Origin: Candidatus Aalborgicola lynettensis
Lineage (GTDB): Bacteria > Pseudomonadota > Gammaproteobacteria > Burkholderiales > Burkholderiaceae_C
NCBI GenBank assembly: GCA_016719405.1
Contig: JADJZE010000001.1
Location: 1-64,000 of the forward strand
DNA: 64,000 bases
Reading direction: 5' to 3'
The first letter of the stretch is position 1. Every line of letters starts with the position of its first letter. A program made the position numbers and the translations under genes. The notes beneath the pieces are model-generated. The model searched no databases. It saw only the letters and a program-made list of their open reading frames with translations, and had not been told where the DNA came from. Of this stretch, positions 38,005 to 47,996 are shown one piece after another.

Positions 38005-40809
38005 ATGAGCCGCATAGGCAAAAACGATCCTCCAAACGATCCCCCCATTGGCCACACCGGGCCATTGCCCCTGGACCATCCTGCGGTGGCGCTGTGGGCG
38101 CATCCCGTGCACGGACTGCTGCCACGCGTCCACGCGGCCATGCTTGCACGCGGCGCCCATCCGGCCCGCACGCTGGTGTTGCTACCGTATGCGCAACTTC
38201 TGCCGCTGGCGGTGCGCTTGTGGGTGCAGTGTTACCCCGACGGCTTTGCCCCCCAGTTTGAGACCACGCAAAACTGGAGTACAGGCAGAGGTGGTTTTGC
38301 CCCGGGCGCGACCGACATTGCCTTGGACATGGCGCTCGATACCCTCACGGCCAAGGCCCTGTTGCGCAGCGCCGGGCTGGGCGCGCAACAGGATGCCCTG
38401 GCCGGTTTGCTGGTGCAAGCCGCACACCAGTTGGCGCCCCTGGCCGCCGCCTGTGCGCCGTCCGATCGGGCGCAATGGGCGCACGGTGCACGCAGCGCAG
38501 CGGTACTGGGCATGGAAAGTTCGGCACTGGCGCTGGAGGCCGCCGTCGCCCGTATTGCGGTGGAGTGGGCGACCCAGTCCGATTACGCCAGTGATGTGTT
38601 GTTCGATGCCAGCGTGCAGGCGGACATTGACTGCCTGCTGGTGGTGCAGGGCTTTGCGGCCAACCCCCTGCTACCGGCCATGCAAGCGGCGTGGGGTGCG
38701 CGCATGCACAGCCTGACGTTAGCAGCACCCGTCGCCGGGGGTGATGGAGAGGCGGACATTGCGGCGCACAGCCGGTTGGCGCGCGCGGACGCAGAGATCC
38801 AGGACAACAACGCAGCGCCTGGGGATGTGTTTCCAGGCGCCATTGCCTGGCACGCCTGCCTGGACGCCGAAGACGAAGCCCAGCGCAGCGCAGCCTGCGC
38901 GATCCAGCACATTGCCGCCGGGCGGTATCCGCTGGCGCTGGTGTCCAGCGACCGGGCCCTGACGCGGCGGGTGCGCGCAATGCTGGAGAGTGCGGGCGTG
39001 CAGATTCGCGACGAGACTGGCTGGAAGCTCTCCACCAGTCACGCCGGGGCGCAGGTGATGGGTACGCTGAAAGCTGCGGTGTGGAATGCCTCCGGCGACG
39101 CTGTGCTGGGTTGGCTCAAAGGCACCCCTGTGCTGGCTGCTGTATTGCCCGCATTGGAGACTGCTTTACGCCGCGACAAGGCGCGCGACTGGCGCAGCGC
39201 GGGCATGGGCGCAGCGCTGAAAAAATCCGCCATGGCCACACAGGCCTATGGGCAGGCCAACGCCCTGCGCGAGCCGCTGCAAGGCAGCCACACGCTGGTG
39301 GAGTGGCTAGAGCGCTTACGTGCCACCCTGCAGTCCAGCGGTGTGTGGGAGGGCTTGCAGACCGATGGCGCCGGTCAGGCCGTTGTGGCGGCCTTGCGCT
39401 TGACCGAGCCGCCACTGCCAGCATGGAGCAATTTGCTCACACAGGCGTTGTGGAGCGCACGGCGCATGGACCTGGCCGAGTTCACTGCCTGGGCCAACCA
39501 GGCCCTGGAGGGCGCCAGTTTTTCGCCGCCGTATCCCGCCCATGAACAGGTGGTTTTTCTTCCCATGAGCCAGATGCTGGCGCGCCCGTTTGCCGCACTG
39601 GTGTTAGCCGGTTGTGACGAGGTGCGCCTGCCCCCCGCGCCCGCGCCACCCGGTGGCTGGACGGCCGCGCAGCGTGCCGCGCTGGGACTGCCCAGCCGCG
39701 ACGAACTGCAGGCCGTGACCCTGACGGTGTGGCAGCACGCACTGCAAACCCCGTATTGCGATGTGCTATGGCGCAAGAGTGATGACACCGGCGAAACCGT
39801 GTTGCCCAGCGCACTGGTGCAAATGGCCCAGCAGGCGCAGTTTGCTCATGCAGCTCATGCAGCACAGGCAGCACAGGCAGCACAGGCAGGGTGTGCAGCG
39901 CAGCCCGCGTTGGCCCCAGCGGGTGTGCCGGGTGTGCCCACTGCCAAGCTGCAGGCTCGTGACCCCCGTGTGTCGCGCCCGCTGGTCTATGCACCCGTGC
40001 CGCGCCCCGAACCGCAGGGCCACTTGCTGCCCGTCACGCAGTTGTCGGCCAGTGCGTATGACGATTTGCGCACCTGCCCTTATCGATTTTTTGCCCTGCG
40101 CCAGTTGGGCCTGCAGCCGGTGGACGAGTTGGATGCCAGCGTCGACAAGCGCGACTTTGGCCTGTGGCTGCACGATGTGCTCCGGCGCTTTCACGAGACT
40201 TGGGCCGCGTTGGAGCGCCCCGATGCCGCCGACCCGCACGCCTTGCTGCAGGCCGCTGCGGACGCCACCACGGCGGCCATGGGCCTGGCCGAGGGCGAGT
40301 TTTTGCCCTTCGCCGCCGCCTGGCCCGCCGTGCGCGATGGTTACCTGCGCTGGTTGCCCAAGCACTCTGCGAGCGGCGCCAAGTTTGCCAGCGCCGAGAC
40401 CGCCCACACCCAGCCGTTGGGCTCGGTGCAACTGGTGGGTCGCATTGACCGCATCGACCGTCTGGCAGACGGCAGCACGCTGGTGTTGGACTACAAAACC
40501 GAGAATGCCAGCCGCACCGCCCAGCGCATCAAAGAGCCGCTGGAAGACACCCAAATGGCTTTCTACGCCGCCCTGTTGCCCGACGACACCGTGCAAGGTG
40601 CCTACGTGAACGTGGGCGAGCGAGACGGCACCAAAGACTATTACCAGACCGAGTTGGTACAGGCGCGCGATGCCCTCATCGACGGCATTCTGGACGACTT
40701 GGGGCGCATCGGGCAGGGCGAACCCATGCCCGCGTTGGGCGAGGGCTCGGCATGCGACTTTTGCCAGGCGCGTGGCCTGTGCCGCAAAGACTTTTGGAGG
40801 GCCGCATGA
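38005..40809 (+). CDS. AddB-type inactivated helicase with PD-(D/E)XK nuclease and Fe-S cluster
   Basis: Probable B subunit of an AddAB-type helicase-nuclease that processes double-strand breaks for recombination. 934 residues. The N-terminal half is a degenerate superfamily I helicase. The C-terminus carries a RecB-family nuclease with VGRIDRIDRLADG and LVLDYKTENASRTAQ (near residue 826). Cysteines in DDLRTCPYRFFALRQLGL (about 691) and SACDFCQARGLC (about 914-922) form the 4-Cys iron-sulfur staple known from AddB. A tandem AHAAHAAQAAQAAQAG tract lies at 39842-39890. The stop overlaps the AddA-like start by 4 bp. Confidence 0.85.
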   Translation: MSRIGKNDPPNDPPIGHTGPLPLDHPAVALWAHPVHGLLPRVHAAMLARGAHPARTLVLLPYAQLLPLAVRLWVQCYPDGFAPQFETTQNWSTGRGGFAPGATDIALDMALDTLTAKALLRSAGLGAQQDALAGLLVQAAHQLAPLAAACAPSDRAQWAHGARSAAVLGMESSALALEAAVARIAVEWATQSDYASDVLFDASVQADIDCLLVVQGFAANPLLPAMQAAWGARMHSLTLAAPVAGGDGEADIAAHSRLARADAEIQDNNAAPGDVFPGAIAWHACLDAEDEAQRSAACAIQHIAAGRYPLALVSSDRALTRRVRAMLESAGVQIRDETGWKLSTSHAGAQVMGTLKAAVWNASGDAVLGWLKGTPVLAAVLPALETALRRDKARDWRSAGMGAALKKSAMATQAYGQANALREPLQGSHTLVEWLERLRATLQSSGVWEGLQTDGAGQAVVAALRLTEPPLPAWSNLLTQALWSARRMDLAEFTAWANQALEGASFSPPYPAHEQVVFLPMSQMLARPFAALVLAGCDEVRLPPAPAPPGGWTAAQRAALGLPSRDELQAVTLTVWQHALQTPYCDVLWRKSDDTGETVLPSALVQMAQQAQFAHAAHAAQAAQAAQAGCAAQPALAPAGVPGVPTAKLQARDPRVSRPLVYAPVPRPEPQGHLLPVTQLSASAYDDLRTCPYRFFALRQLGLQPVDELDASVDKRDFGLWLHDVLRRFHETWAALERPDAADPHALLQAAADATTAAMGLAEGEFLPFAAAWPAVRDGYLRWLPKHSASGAKFASAETAHTQPLGSVQLVGRIDRIDRLADGSTLVLDYKTENASRTAQRIKEPLEDTQMAFYAALLPDDTVQGAYVNVGERDGTKDYYQTELVQARDALIDGILDDLGRIGQGEPMPALGEGSACDFCQARGLCRKDFWRAA

Positions 40810-43800
40810 GTACGCACACAACATTGGCCGCGTTCGAGCACAACGGCGCCACCGTGGCGCGCGAACGCTTTTACGCCATTGCCTGCGACCCCCGGCGCAG
40901 CGTGGCGGTGGAGGCCTGTGCGGGTGCCGGAAAAACCTGGATGCTGGTGTCGCGCATGGTGCGTGCCTTGTTGGAAGGCGTGGCGCCGCACGAGATTTTG
41001 GCCATCACCTTCACCAAAAAAGCCGCCGGTGAAATGCGCCAGCGCCTGCAGGAATGGCTGCACCAGTTTGCCCACCAGAGTGACGCTGAACTGCGCCAGG
41101 AGTTGCTGCACCGCGGCGTAACCATGGAGCCGACTGCTGCGCAGTTGCATACGCTGCGCCAGTTGCACAGCACGCTGCTGCACAGCGGCCGCGCCGTGCA
41201 GATACGCACCTTCCACAGCTGGTTTGCGGCCTTGGTGCGCAGTGCACCGCTGCAGGCCCTGGCGGATTTAGGCTTGCCCACGCATTACGAGCTGCTGGAA
41301 AACGATGCCAAAGCGGTGGAGCAAACCTGGCCGCGTTTTCAAAGCCGCGTGGCGCTGGATGCCAGCGCCCGCGACGACTACCTGACCGCTGTCGCCACCT
41401 TTGGGCGCTTTCAAGCCCACAAGGCGCTGCAGTCCGCTCTGGATAAACGCGTGGAGTTTGCGCTGGCCGATGCCCAAGGCATTGTTGATGCCTCGGTGCA
41501 GACCTTTGCCAGCCAGTACCCGGAGTTTGCGGCGGTGGACACCCCATTTGCGCTGCTGGAAACACTATCGGTGCGCACGCTGTTGCTGGACGCCGCGCGC
41601 GCGCTGGGCGCGTCCACACTGGCCACCTGCATCAAGGGTGGTACGGATTTGGAGCAGGCCGTCTCCAAGGATGACGCCCAAGGCACCATCGACGCCTTGC
41701 TGACGCAAAAAGGCACACCACGCAAGTTCAGCGACAAGTTGGCCGGTATTGACACCGTGCGCCAGGCGCAGGACTGTGTGATGCGTGTATTGGATGCACA
41801 AGCCCAGCACCAGGCCTGGCTGCACCAGCAGCGCATGGCGCGTCTGACCCGCATATTGGTAGAGGAATACGCCCAGCTCAAACGCGAGCGCGGCTGGATC
41901 GACATGGGCGACCTGGAGCGCGCCGCGCTGGCGCTGATGACCGACGAGGTGCTGAGTGGCTGGGTGCAAGAGCGCCTGGACGCCCGCGTGCGCCACCTGC
42001 TGATTGACGAATTTCAGGACACCAACCCGCTGCAATGGCAGGCCCTGAGCGCCTGGCTCGATAGTTATGGTGGTGCGGGCAGCGCCCCCAGCGTGTTTGT
42101 GGTGGGCGACCCCAAGCAAAGCATTTACCGCTTTCGCCGTGCCGAGCCGCAGGTGTTCAAAGCGGCGCAGCGTTTTGTGGTGCAAACCCTGGGTGGCGAT
42201 GTGCTGGCCTGCGACCACACGCGGCGCAATGCACCGGCCATCATTGGCCTGGTCAATCAGGTGATGGTCGATGCGCAGTCGGAAGGTCAATTTGAGGGCT
42301 ACCGCGCCCACAGCACCGAATCGACGACGGCGGGGCACATTTACCAATTGCCCCGGATCGAGCGCGACGCCACCGCAACGACGGGTGACGCCCCACTGGA
42401 TGCCGATAGCGCGGAACGCCTTGCTGACAATTCCGCTGCACTTGCCAGTACCTATACCGATGTGCCGCCCGAACCGGTGTGGCGCGATTCACTCACCCAG
42501 CCGCGCCAGATTGCCGAAGAGACCCGCAAAACACTGGAATGCCGCCAGGCCGCGCGCTGGCTCGCGCAATACCTGCAAACCACCGGCCTGCAGCCGCAGG
42601 ACGTGATGGTGCTGGCCCGCAAACGCGAGCGGCTGGGCCTCATGCAGGCCGAGCTGGCCACGCTGCGCATCCCGGCCCAGCAGCCGGAGAAGAACGAGCT
42701 GGCCGACATGCCCGAAGTGCAGGACCTGATTGGCTTGCTGGATGTGCTGGTGTCGCCCGCGCACAACCTGTCCTTGGCCCGCGCCTTGAAGTCGCCGCTG
42801 TTTGGTGTCAGCGACGCCGACCTGGTGCAACTGGTGTTGTGCCAGCGCGCGCTGCAAGCTGCGGCAAACCCGGTAGGCTCTACCGATAGTTCCGATGTGG
42901 CTGGCAAGTCCCAGCAGGCAGGCACCGCCGCTGCGCTTGCGCCGGGGTCCGCCAGCACCGCAACGGGCGCGGCCAACGGGCCCATACCCTGGCTGCAGGT
43001 GCTGCAAACTGCGACCGATTTGCCACCGGCTTTGGCCCAGGCCGGTGCCACCCTGGCCCTCTGGAAGGGCTGGGTAGGCAGCCTGCCACCGCACGACGCG
43101 CTCAGCGCCATCTACCACCACGGCGACGTGCTGGCCCGGTACGCCGCAGCCACCTTGCCCCACCAGCGCGACAGCGTGTTGGCCAACTTGCGTGCGCTGC
43201 TGGCGGCGGCTTTGCAGGTGGACGGAGGGCGCTACACCACCGCCTATGGGCTGGTGCGCGCCCTGCGTGCTGGCGGCATTCGGGCCCCGGTGCGTGCCGA
43301 GGCCCTGGCGGTGCGCCTGCTCACCATCCATGGCGCCAAGGGCTTGGAGGCGCCGCTGGTGCTGATGCTCGATACCGACGGCGAAGCCACCAAGGCGCAA
43401 ACCATGGGCACGCTGGTGGACTGGCCGGGCGAGGCCGCCTACCCGCAGCGCCTGGTGTTTTTGGCCAGCGAATCCAAACCACCCGCTTGTGTCAAAGATG
43501 CTCTGGCGCAGGAGCAGATGGCGCGCAGCCGCGAAGAACTCAACGCCCTCTACGTGGCGCTCACCCGCACCCAGCACACCCTGGTGCTGTCCAGCATGGC
43601 GCCGCACATTGGCAGCCCCGGTAGCTGGTGGCAGCGCCTGCAGCCCCACGCAGAGCCCGCGCCGTGTGTGGCCCCGGTGGACGGCGCCGCACCTGATTCC
43701 GGTGCCGTGGTGGACGTTGACGAGTGCACAATACTTTCATTGCCAAATATGCCTTTTGCGCCCGCAGAACGTGCGCAAGCAGCTATAAAAACAATAGCGA

Positions 43801-44444
43801 ACAACATGGCTGGGCGCGCCGACGCCAGCGCAGAGGTGGGTGCGCAGTTGGTCGAAGCAGCGTCCGCTGCGCAAACCCAAGCAGCCACCGAGGCCGACAG
43901 CTTGGAATCCCGCATCGGCCAAGCCATGCACCGCTTGTTGGAGCGTTATGTGCCGCCGCAAGCCACAGCCGAGACGGCTGGCCGCTGGCCGCCCGCCCAG
44001 TGCGAGCGCGTGGCGCAGGAGTTTGCGCTGGACAGCGCTGCCATGGCCCAGGCCCAGGCCATGGCCGACAGCATTGTGCAAGGCGAGGGCGCCTGGGCCT
44101 GGGACGCCAGTCAGTTGGCTTGGCAGGGCAACGAAGTGGCCGTAGTCCACCAGGGCCGCGTGCTGCGCATCGATCGGCTGGTGCAGCGCCGCATGGCTGC
44201 GTCCGCACAGGCACAGCCCGGGGGGGCGGCGATGCAGGGTAGCCATGACCCGCACAACGCCCTGGCCACCGCTGGTATGTCGGCTACGTCGGCCGGTTCG
44301 GTTGATCAGGGACAATGGTGGGTGCTGGACTACAAATCCGCCCCCCAACCCCAGCTGCAAACCGCCTTGCGCGTGCAGCTGCAAACCTACCGCGCAGCCG
44401 TCGAGCGGGCCCAACCCGGCCACGTCGTGCGCGCCGCTTTTTGA
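40806..44444 (+). CDS. AddA/UvrD-type helicase-nuclease, C-terminus cut by a short T-run
   Basis: Superfamily I DNA helicase with C-terminal nuclease, partner of the AddB-like protein. ATG 40806 overlaps the previous stop. Walker A CAGAGKTWMLVSRM (about 37-50), AITFTKKAAGEMRQRL, Walker B HLLIDEFQDTNPLQW, VVGDPKQSIYRFRRAEP and VRLLTIHGAKGLEAPLVL, ALTRTQHTLVLS give the helicase; GQWWVLDYKSAPQPQLQ marks the nuclease near the end. The frame stops at VVRAAF. With one more T in the T5 run (about 44438) it would read LTAAGTLIELPPA and end in ATGA overlapping the next gene, so about 13 residues are probably missing. A palindromic repeat is read in frame at 43742-43800. Confidence 0.87.
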   Translation: MSTHTTLAAFEHNGATVARERFYAIACDPRRSVAVEACAGAGKTWMLVSRMVRALLEGVAPHEILAITFTKKAAGEMRQRLQEWLHQFAHQSDAELRQELLHRGVTMEPTAAQLHTLRQLHSTLLHSGRAVQIRTFHSWFAALVRSAPLQALADLGLPTHYELLENDAKAVEQTWPRFQSRVALDASARDDYLTAVATFGRFQAHKALQSALDKRVEFALADAQGIVDASVQTFASQYPEFAAVDTPFALLETLSVRTLLLDAARALGASTLATCIKGGTDLEQAVSKDDAQGTIDALLTQKGTPRKFSDKLAGIDTVRQAQDCVMRVLDAQAQHQAWLHQQRMARLTRILVEEYAQLKRERGWIDMGDLERAALALMTDEVLSGWVQERLDARVRHLLIDEFQDTNPLQWQALSAWLDSYGGAGSAPSVFVVGDPKQSIYRFRRAEPQVFKAAQRFVVQTLGGDVLACDHTRRNAPAIIGLVNQVMVDAQSEGQFEGYRAHSTESTTAGHIYQLPRIERDATATTGDAPLDADSAERLADNSAALASTYTDVPPEPVWRDSLTQPRQIAEETRKTLECRQAARWLAQYLQTTGLQPQDVMVLARKRERLGLMQAELATLRIPAQQPEKNELADMPEVQDLIGLLDVLVSPAHNLSLARALKSPLFGVSDADLVQLVLCQRALQAAANPVGSTDSSDVAGKSQQAGTAAALAPGSASTATGAANGPIPWLQVLQTATDLPPALAQAGATLALWKGWVGSLPPHDALSAIYHHGDVLARYAAATLPHQRDSVLANLRALLAAALQVDGGRYTTAYGLVRALRAGGIRAPVRAEALAVRLLTIHGAKGLEAPLVLMLDTDGEATKAQTMGTLVDWPGEAAYPQRLVFLASESKPPACVKDALAQEQMARSREELNALYVALTRTQHTLVLSSMAPHIGSPGSWWQRLQPHAEPAPCVAPVDGAAPDSGAVVDVDECTILSLPNMPFAPAERAQAAIKTIANNMAGRADASAEVGAQLVEAASAAQTQAATEADSLESRIGQAMHRLLERYVPPQATAETAGRWPPAQCERVAQEFALDSAAMAQAQAMADSIVQGEGAWAWDASQLAWQGNEVAVVHQGRVLRIDRLVQRRMAASAQAQPGGAAMQGSHDPHNALATAGMSATSAGSVDQGQWWVLDYKSAPQPQLQTALRVQLQTYRAAVERAQPGHVVRAAF
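43742..43800 (-). repeat. Dispersed palindromic repeat, copy 5 (inside AddA-like gene)
   Basis: GCCTTTTGCGCCCGCAGAAC, GTGCGCAAGCAGCTATAAAA and ACAATAGCGA match the reverse-orientation element. It is translated in frame as LPNMPFAPAERAQAAIKTIA, between helicase and nuclease regions. Confidence 0.8.
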
Positions 44445-44478
44445 CCGCCGCTGGCACTTTGATTGAATTACCCCCCGC

Positions 44479-45873
44479 ATGACTTCTGAAAACCCCTCCA
44501 CCTTGCCCGTTGTTGTTATCGGTGGCGGCCCGGGCGGCCTGATGGCCGCACAAGTGCTCAGCGACGCCGGTGTGGGCGTGCACCTGTATGACGCCATGCC
44601 CTCCATTGGCCGCAAGTTTTTGCTGGCCGGCAAGGGCGGGCTCAACCTCACCCATTCCGAAAGCGCCGACACCTTTGCCGGGCGCTACGGCGCGCGCCGC
44701 GAAGCCATCGAAGGCCTGTTGCACGACTTTGACGCCGGTGCCGTGCGCGCCTGGGCGCTGGGGCTGGGTGTGGAGACTTTTGTCGGCACCTCCGGGCGCG
44801 TGTTTCCCAAGGACATGAAAGCCGCGCCGCTGTTGCGCGCCTGGCTGCACCGCCTGCGCCATCCCGCTGGTGCCGCATCAGGAAGTGGCGTGCAATTCCA
44901 CATGCGCCACCGCTGGACCGGCTGGGCAGCGCCGTTGGCGGATGCGGCTACGGCGGGCATCAGCGCACCCGGTGACGTATCCGGCAGTGCAACGGCCATC
45001 CCCGCTGAGGCAACCTCTGCAGCGACGTCTGTGCAGACCCTGTGTTTCGATACCCCCCAAGGCCCGGTCCAGGTGCGCGCCCGCGCCGTCGTGCTGGCCT
45101 TGGGCGGCGGTAGCTGGGCCCGCCTGGGCTCCAACGGCGCCTGGGTGCCGCTGCTGGTCCAGCGCGGTGTGGCCGTCGCCCCCTTGCTGCCCGCCAACTG
45201 CGGCTTTGACGTGGCAGGCGGTTGGAGCGCGCACTTTGCCAGCCGCTTTGCCGGTCAGCCGTTCAAATCGGTTGCCATCAGCCTGCGCAGCGCGCAGGGC
45301 GTGCAGTTTGCGCGCAAGGGCGAGTTTGTGGCCACCGCCACGGGGGTGGAAGGCAGCTTGGTGTACGCGGCTTCGAGCCTGCTGCGCGACGCCATCATCC
45401 GCAGCGGCAGCGCCACCTTCCACCTGGACTTGCTGCCCGACATACCGCTGGAAAAGGTGCTCGCCGAGGTCAGCCACCCGCGCGGTAGTCGCTCGTTGTC
45501 CAGCCACCTCAAAAGCCGCCTGCACATCGACGGCATCAAGGCCGGCATTCTGTACGAGCAGTTGTCCAAAGAGGCTATGGCTGACCCGGCGCAACTGGCC
45601 GCCGCCATCAAGGCACTGCCCATCACCGTGGCCGCCACGCGCCCCATCGACGAGGCCATCAGCACCGCCGGTGGTGTGCTGTTCGAGGTGCTCACGCCAG
45701 GCCTGATGCTGGAGCAACTGCCCGGCGTGTTTTGCGCCGATGAAATGCTGGACTGGGAAGCCCCCACGGGTGGCTACCTGCTGCAAGCCTGCTTTGCCAG
45801 CGGGCGCCGGGCGGGGCAGGGGGTGCTGGGGTTTTTACAAGGCAAAAAGGGGCGTTTGCGCTTGTCGGAGTAA
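44479..45873 (+). CDS. HI0933/TIGR03862-type flavoprotein (FAD-dependent oxidoreductase)
   Basis: Predicted FAD-binding flavoprotein of the HI0933/YhiN class; the reaction is unknown. The N-terminal Rossmann motif VVVIGGGPGGLMAAQVLSDA is followed by IGRKFLLAGKGGLNLTHSE, typical of the family, and GTSGRVFPKDMKAAPLL. The C-terminal block PIDEAISTAGGVLFEVLTPG, PGVFCADEMLDWEAPTGGYL, LQACFASGRRAG closes the FAD site. 464 residues. From 45516 the sequence is present again, diverged, at 48402-48735. Its start overlaps the expected stop of the AddA-like gene. Confidence 0.87.
   Translation: MTSENPSTLPVVVIGGGPGGLMAAQVLSDAGVGVHLYDAMPSIGRKFLLAGKGGLNLTHSESADTFAGRYGARREAIEGLLHDFDAGAVRAWALGLGVETFVGTSGRVFPKDMKAAPLLRAWLHRLRHPAGAASGSGVQFHMRHRWTGWAAPLADAATAGISAPGDVSGSATAIPAEATSAATSVQTLCFDTPQGPVQVRARAVVLALGGGSWARLGSNGAWVPLLVQRGVAVAPLLPANCGFDVAGGWSAHFASRFAGQPFKSVAISLRSAQGVQFARKGEFVATATGVEGSLVYAASSLLRDAIIRSGSATFHLDLLPDIPLEKVLAEVSHPRGSRSLSSHLKSRLHIDGIKAGILYEQLSKEAMADPAQLAAAIKALPITVAATRPIDEAISTAGGVLFEVLTPGLMLEQLPGVFCADEMLDWEAPTGGYLLQACFASGRRAGQGVLGFLQGKKGRLRLSE
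45516..45863 (+). repeat. Long direct repeat, left copy (3' end of flavoprotein gene)
   Basis: Begins CCGCCTGCACATCGACGGCA and runs to the end of the gene. The same segment recurs at 48402-48735 with scattered substitutions (for example LTPGLM against LNQGLM, CADEML against CAGEML). Here it is part of the intact gene. Confidence 0.9.
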
Positions 45874-45944
45874 GGGAGGTTGCTATAAAAATGAGAGTGA
45901 TACTCGACAAATACTGATTCGAAGCTTGCACAGTCAACGGGCTG

Positions 45945-47996
45945 CTATTTCGTCGTCGCAATCAGCACGGCCTGCTTTGATACCACTAGCAGACCGTCAG
46001 CGGTCCAGGCGACTCGGTAGGGAGTGTCCAGGCCCGCTGGTGCTGCGCCGAGAACGATCCCTGCCTGACCGGCACGGCCCAGCACGGTACTGACGGTGCC
46101 ATCCTGGCCGATGCGGCGCACGGTGTGGTTGGCGCTGTCGGCGACGTAAAGATTGCCAGCGGTGTCGAAAGTCAGACCAGTGGGACTGGAAAAACGCGCT
46201 GCGGCGCCTATACCATCGTCCGCACCGGCCGCCTTCAGATCACCCGCGAAGACGCTGGGCGGGCCGTCTGTCGGCAGTTTCAACACCGCATTGCCGAGGG
46301 TGAAATAGACCGCATCGTGGGCATCCACGGCCAATCCGGCGGGCAGGAGGCTAGCCTCGCAGGCTGCAGCGATGACGGGCTGCCTTGGATCGTTGGTGGG
46401 AAACAGCGTTTGCCACTGTCCGTCGGGGTTCATACGGCGGATGGTGAAGAAGCTGAAGCCGCTGTCAAAGCCGTAAGCAGAGCCGCCGGTGGCGGCGTAG
46501 AGCGAGCCCCTTGCACCGGTCTGGAGCGCCAATACACCCTCAGGGCCAGGCACAAGGGCCACGGTGCTGACTTGCCCCTGCGGCGTGATCCGGCGCAAGC
46601 GTTGGTAGTCGCCAACGTAGACCGTGCCGTCGGCGCTGGCGGTGATGGCGGAGGGATATTCCAGCCGGGCGACCCCCGGCCCGCCATCCGCTGTGCCCCG
46701 TTCGCCGACGACCCCGGCCCAGGTGCTCACAACGCCGCCAGCAATGCGCCGCAGCACGGCGTTGCCAGAGTCGGCCACCAGCACGGAGCCGGCAGCCTCG
46801 GTCACCGCAAGTCCGTATTGACCGAAACGTGCGCTGGCAGCCGGCCCATCGGCAAAACCGGCCTGCGGCGCTCTGCCGGCCCAGGTCGAGACCTGGCCGT
46901 CCCGCGACAGTCGACGTATGGTGTGTGCGCCGGCATCGGTCACGTAGGTATTGCCCAGCGTGTCGCGCGCCATACCTACCGGGCTGTCGAAGCGGGCCTC
47001 TGCGAATGGGCCATCGATGCTGTCGCTTTTCTGGGCGCTGCCGGCCAGAACGGTTTGCGTGCCGTCAGGCAGCAGGGCCAGCAAACGGTGGCCGTTGGGG
47101 TCTGTCACAAGCAAACGGCCTTCGGCCTCGAAAGTAGCGCCGCCCAGGTAGTTGGGCGCGACCCTGCCCAGGGCGCGCGCCGGCTCCGTGCCATCTGCGC
47201 TGCGGCGCCGTACTTCGCCGTTGGTCAGGCCATACGCCAGGTTGTCCTGGTCATCGAGCGCCAGCCAAGTCACACCATAGTTGAAATCGTCGAAGCCGCG
47301 GCATGGGGACCCGTCGGGCCGCGTGAAGCTCTCGACCGCGGTGCTGATGTGGCCGTTGCCGTCGATCCGGCGAATGGCGCAACGCGTCCGGTCGGCCAGC
47401 CACAATTCGCCGCGCCGGTCAATCACCAGCCCGCCCGCCACTTTCCCGGGATCCAGCGGCGGGCCGGACTGCTTCAGCGGATTGGCAAAAACAGTCGTGG
47501 TACCGTCGGCACCCACGCGCAGCACCACCCAGCTCTCCGGCGTCTGCACACCCTGGTCTGCACCGGACCCGACGGAATCTGTCCAGGCCATCTGCTGCGC
47601 AGCGACATAGACGCTGCCATCGTGCCCGGCGGCCACCTGGGCCGGGTCGGCGTATCGAGTCTGGCGCCCGCTGGCGTCGATGGAAGTGGGCAAGCGCGCC
47701 ATATCCAACAGCACGCTCACCTCGCCAGATGCACTGATGCGCTTGATCTTCTGGTTGTTCGTTTCGACGACGAGCAGACCGCCCTGGCCATCCGCAGCCA
47801 AGCCTTGAGGCGCCGAGAACCGCGCCGCTGTTCGTTCGCCCAAACGGTCGCCACGACCGCCTTCGTCGGTCGTACCCGCCAGCAGGGCAACACTTTTAAG
47901 CGAAGGCGTTGTCGGCTCGCCGCTGCCGCCGCACGCCACCAATGCAAGCACCATGGTCAACAGCGCGGGGCCCATAGTCTTTCTCAATCCTTGCAT
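45945..47996 (-). CDS. NHL-repeat lipoprotein
   Basis: Predicted envelope lipoprotein with a beta-propeller. From ATG 47996, MQGLRKTMGPALLTMVLALV ends in a lipobox with Cys22 (LVAC|GGSG). At least six NHL repeats follow, for example SAPQGLAADGQGGLLVVETN, GLVIDRRGELWLADRTRCAI, PVGMARDTLGNTYVTDAGAH, GLAVTEAAGSVLVADSGNAV and PTGLTFDTAGNLYVADSANH. 683 residues. Such propellers bind proteins or carbohydrates; no enzyme motif is seen. The frame is open further upstream to 48161, but that part lacks a signal peptide. The gene lies between two copies of the flavoprotein 3' end, so it was probably inserted. Confidence 0.85.
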   Translation of the reverse strand: MQGLRKTMGPALLTMVLALVACGGSGEPTTPSLKSVALLAGTTDEGGRGDRLGERTAARFSAPQGLAADGQGGLLVVETNNQKIKRISASGEVSVLLDMARLPTSIDASGRQTRYADPAQVAAGHDGSVYVAAQQMAWTDSVGSGADQGVQTPESWVVLRVGADGTTTVFANPLKQSGPPLDPGKVAGGLVIDRRGELWLADRTRCAIRRIDGNGHISTAVESFTRPDGSPCRGFDDFNYGVTWLALDDQDNLAYGLTNGEVRRRSADGTEPARALGRVAPNYLGGATFEAEGRLLVTDPNGHRLLALLPDGTQTVLAGSAQKSDSIDGPFAEARFDSPVGMARDTLGNTYVTDAGAHTIRRLSRDGQVSTWAGRAPQAGFADGPAASARFGQYGLAVTEAAGSVLVADSGNAVLRRIAGGVVSTWAGVVGERGTADGGPGVARLEYPSAITASADGTVYVGDYQRLRRITPQGQVSTVALVPGPEGVLALQTGARGSLYAATGGSAYGFDSGFSFFTIRRMNPDGQWQTLFPTNDPRQPVIAAACEASLLPAGLAVDAHDAVYFTLGNAVLKLPTDGPPSVFAGDLKAAGADDGIGAAARFSSPTGLTFDTAGNLYVADSANHTVRRIGQDGTVSTVLGRAGQAGIVLGAAPAGLDTPYRVAWTADGLLVVSKQAVLIATTK

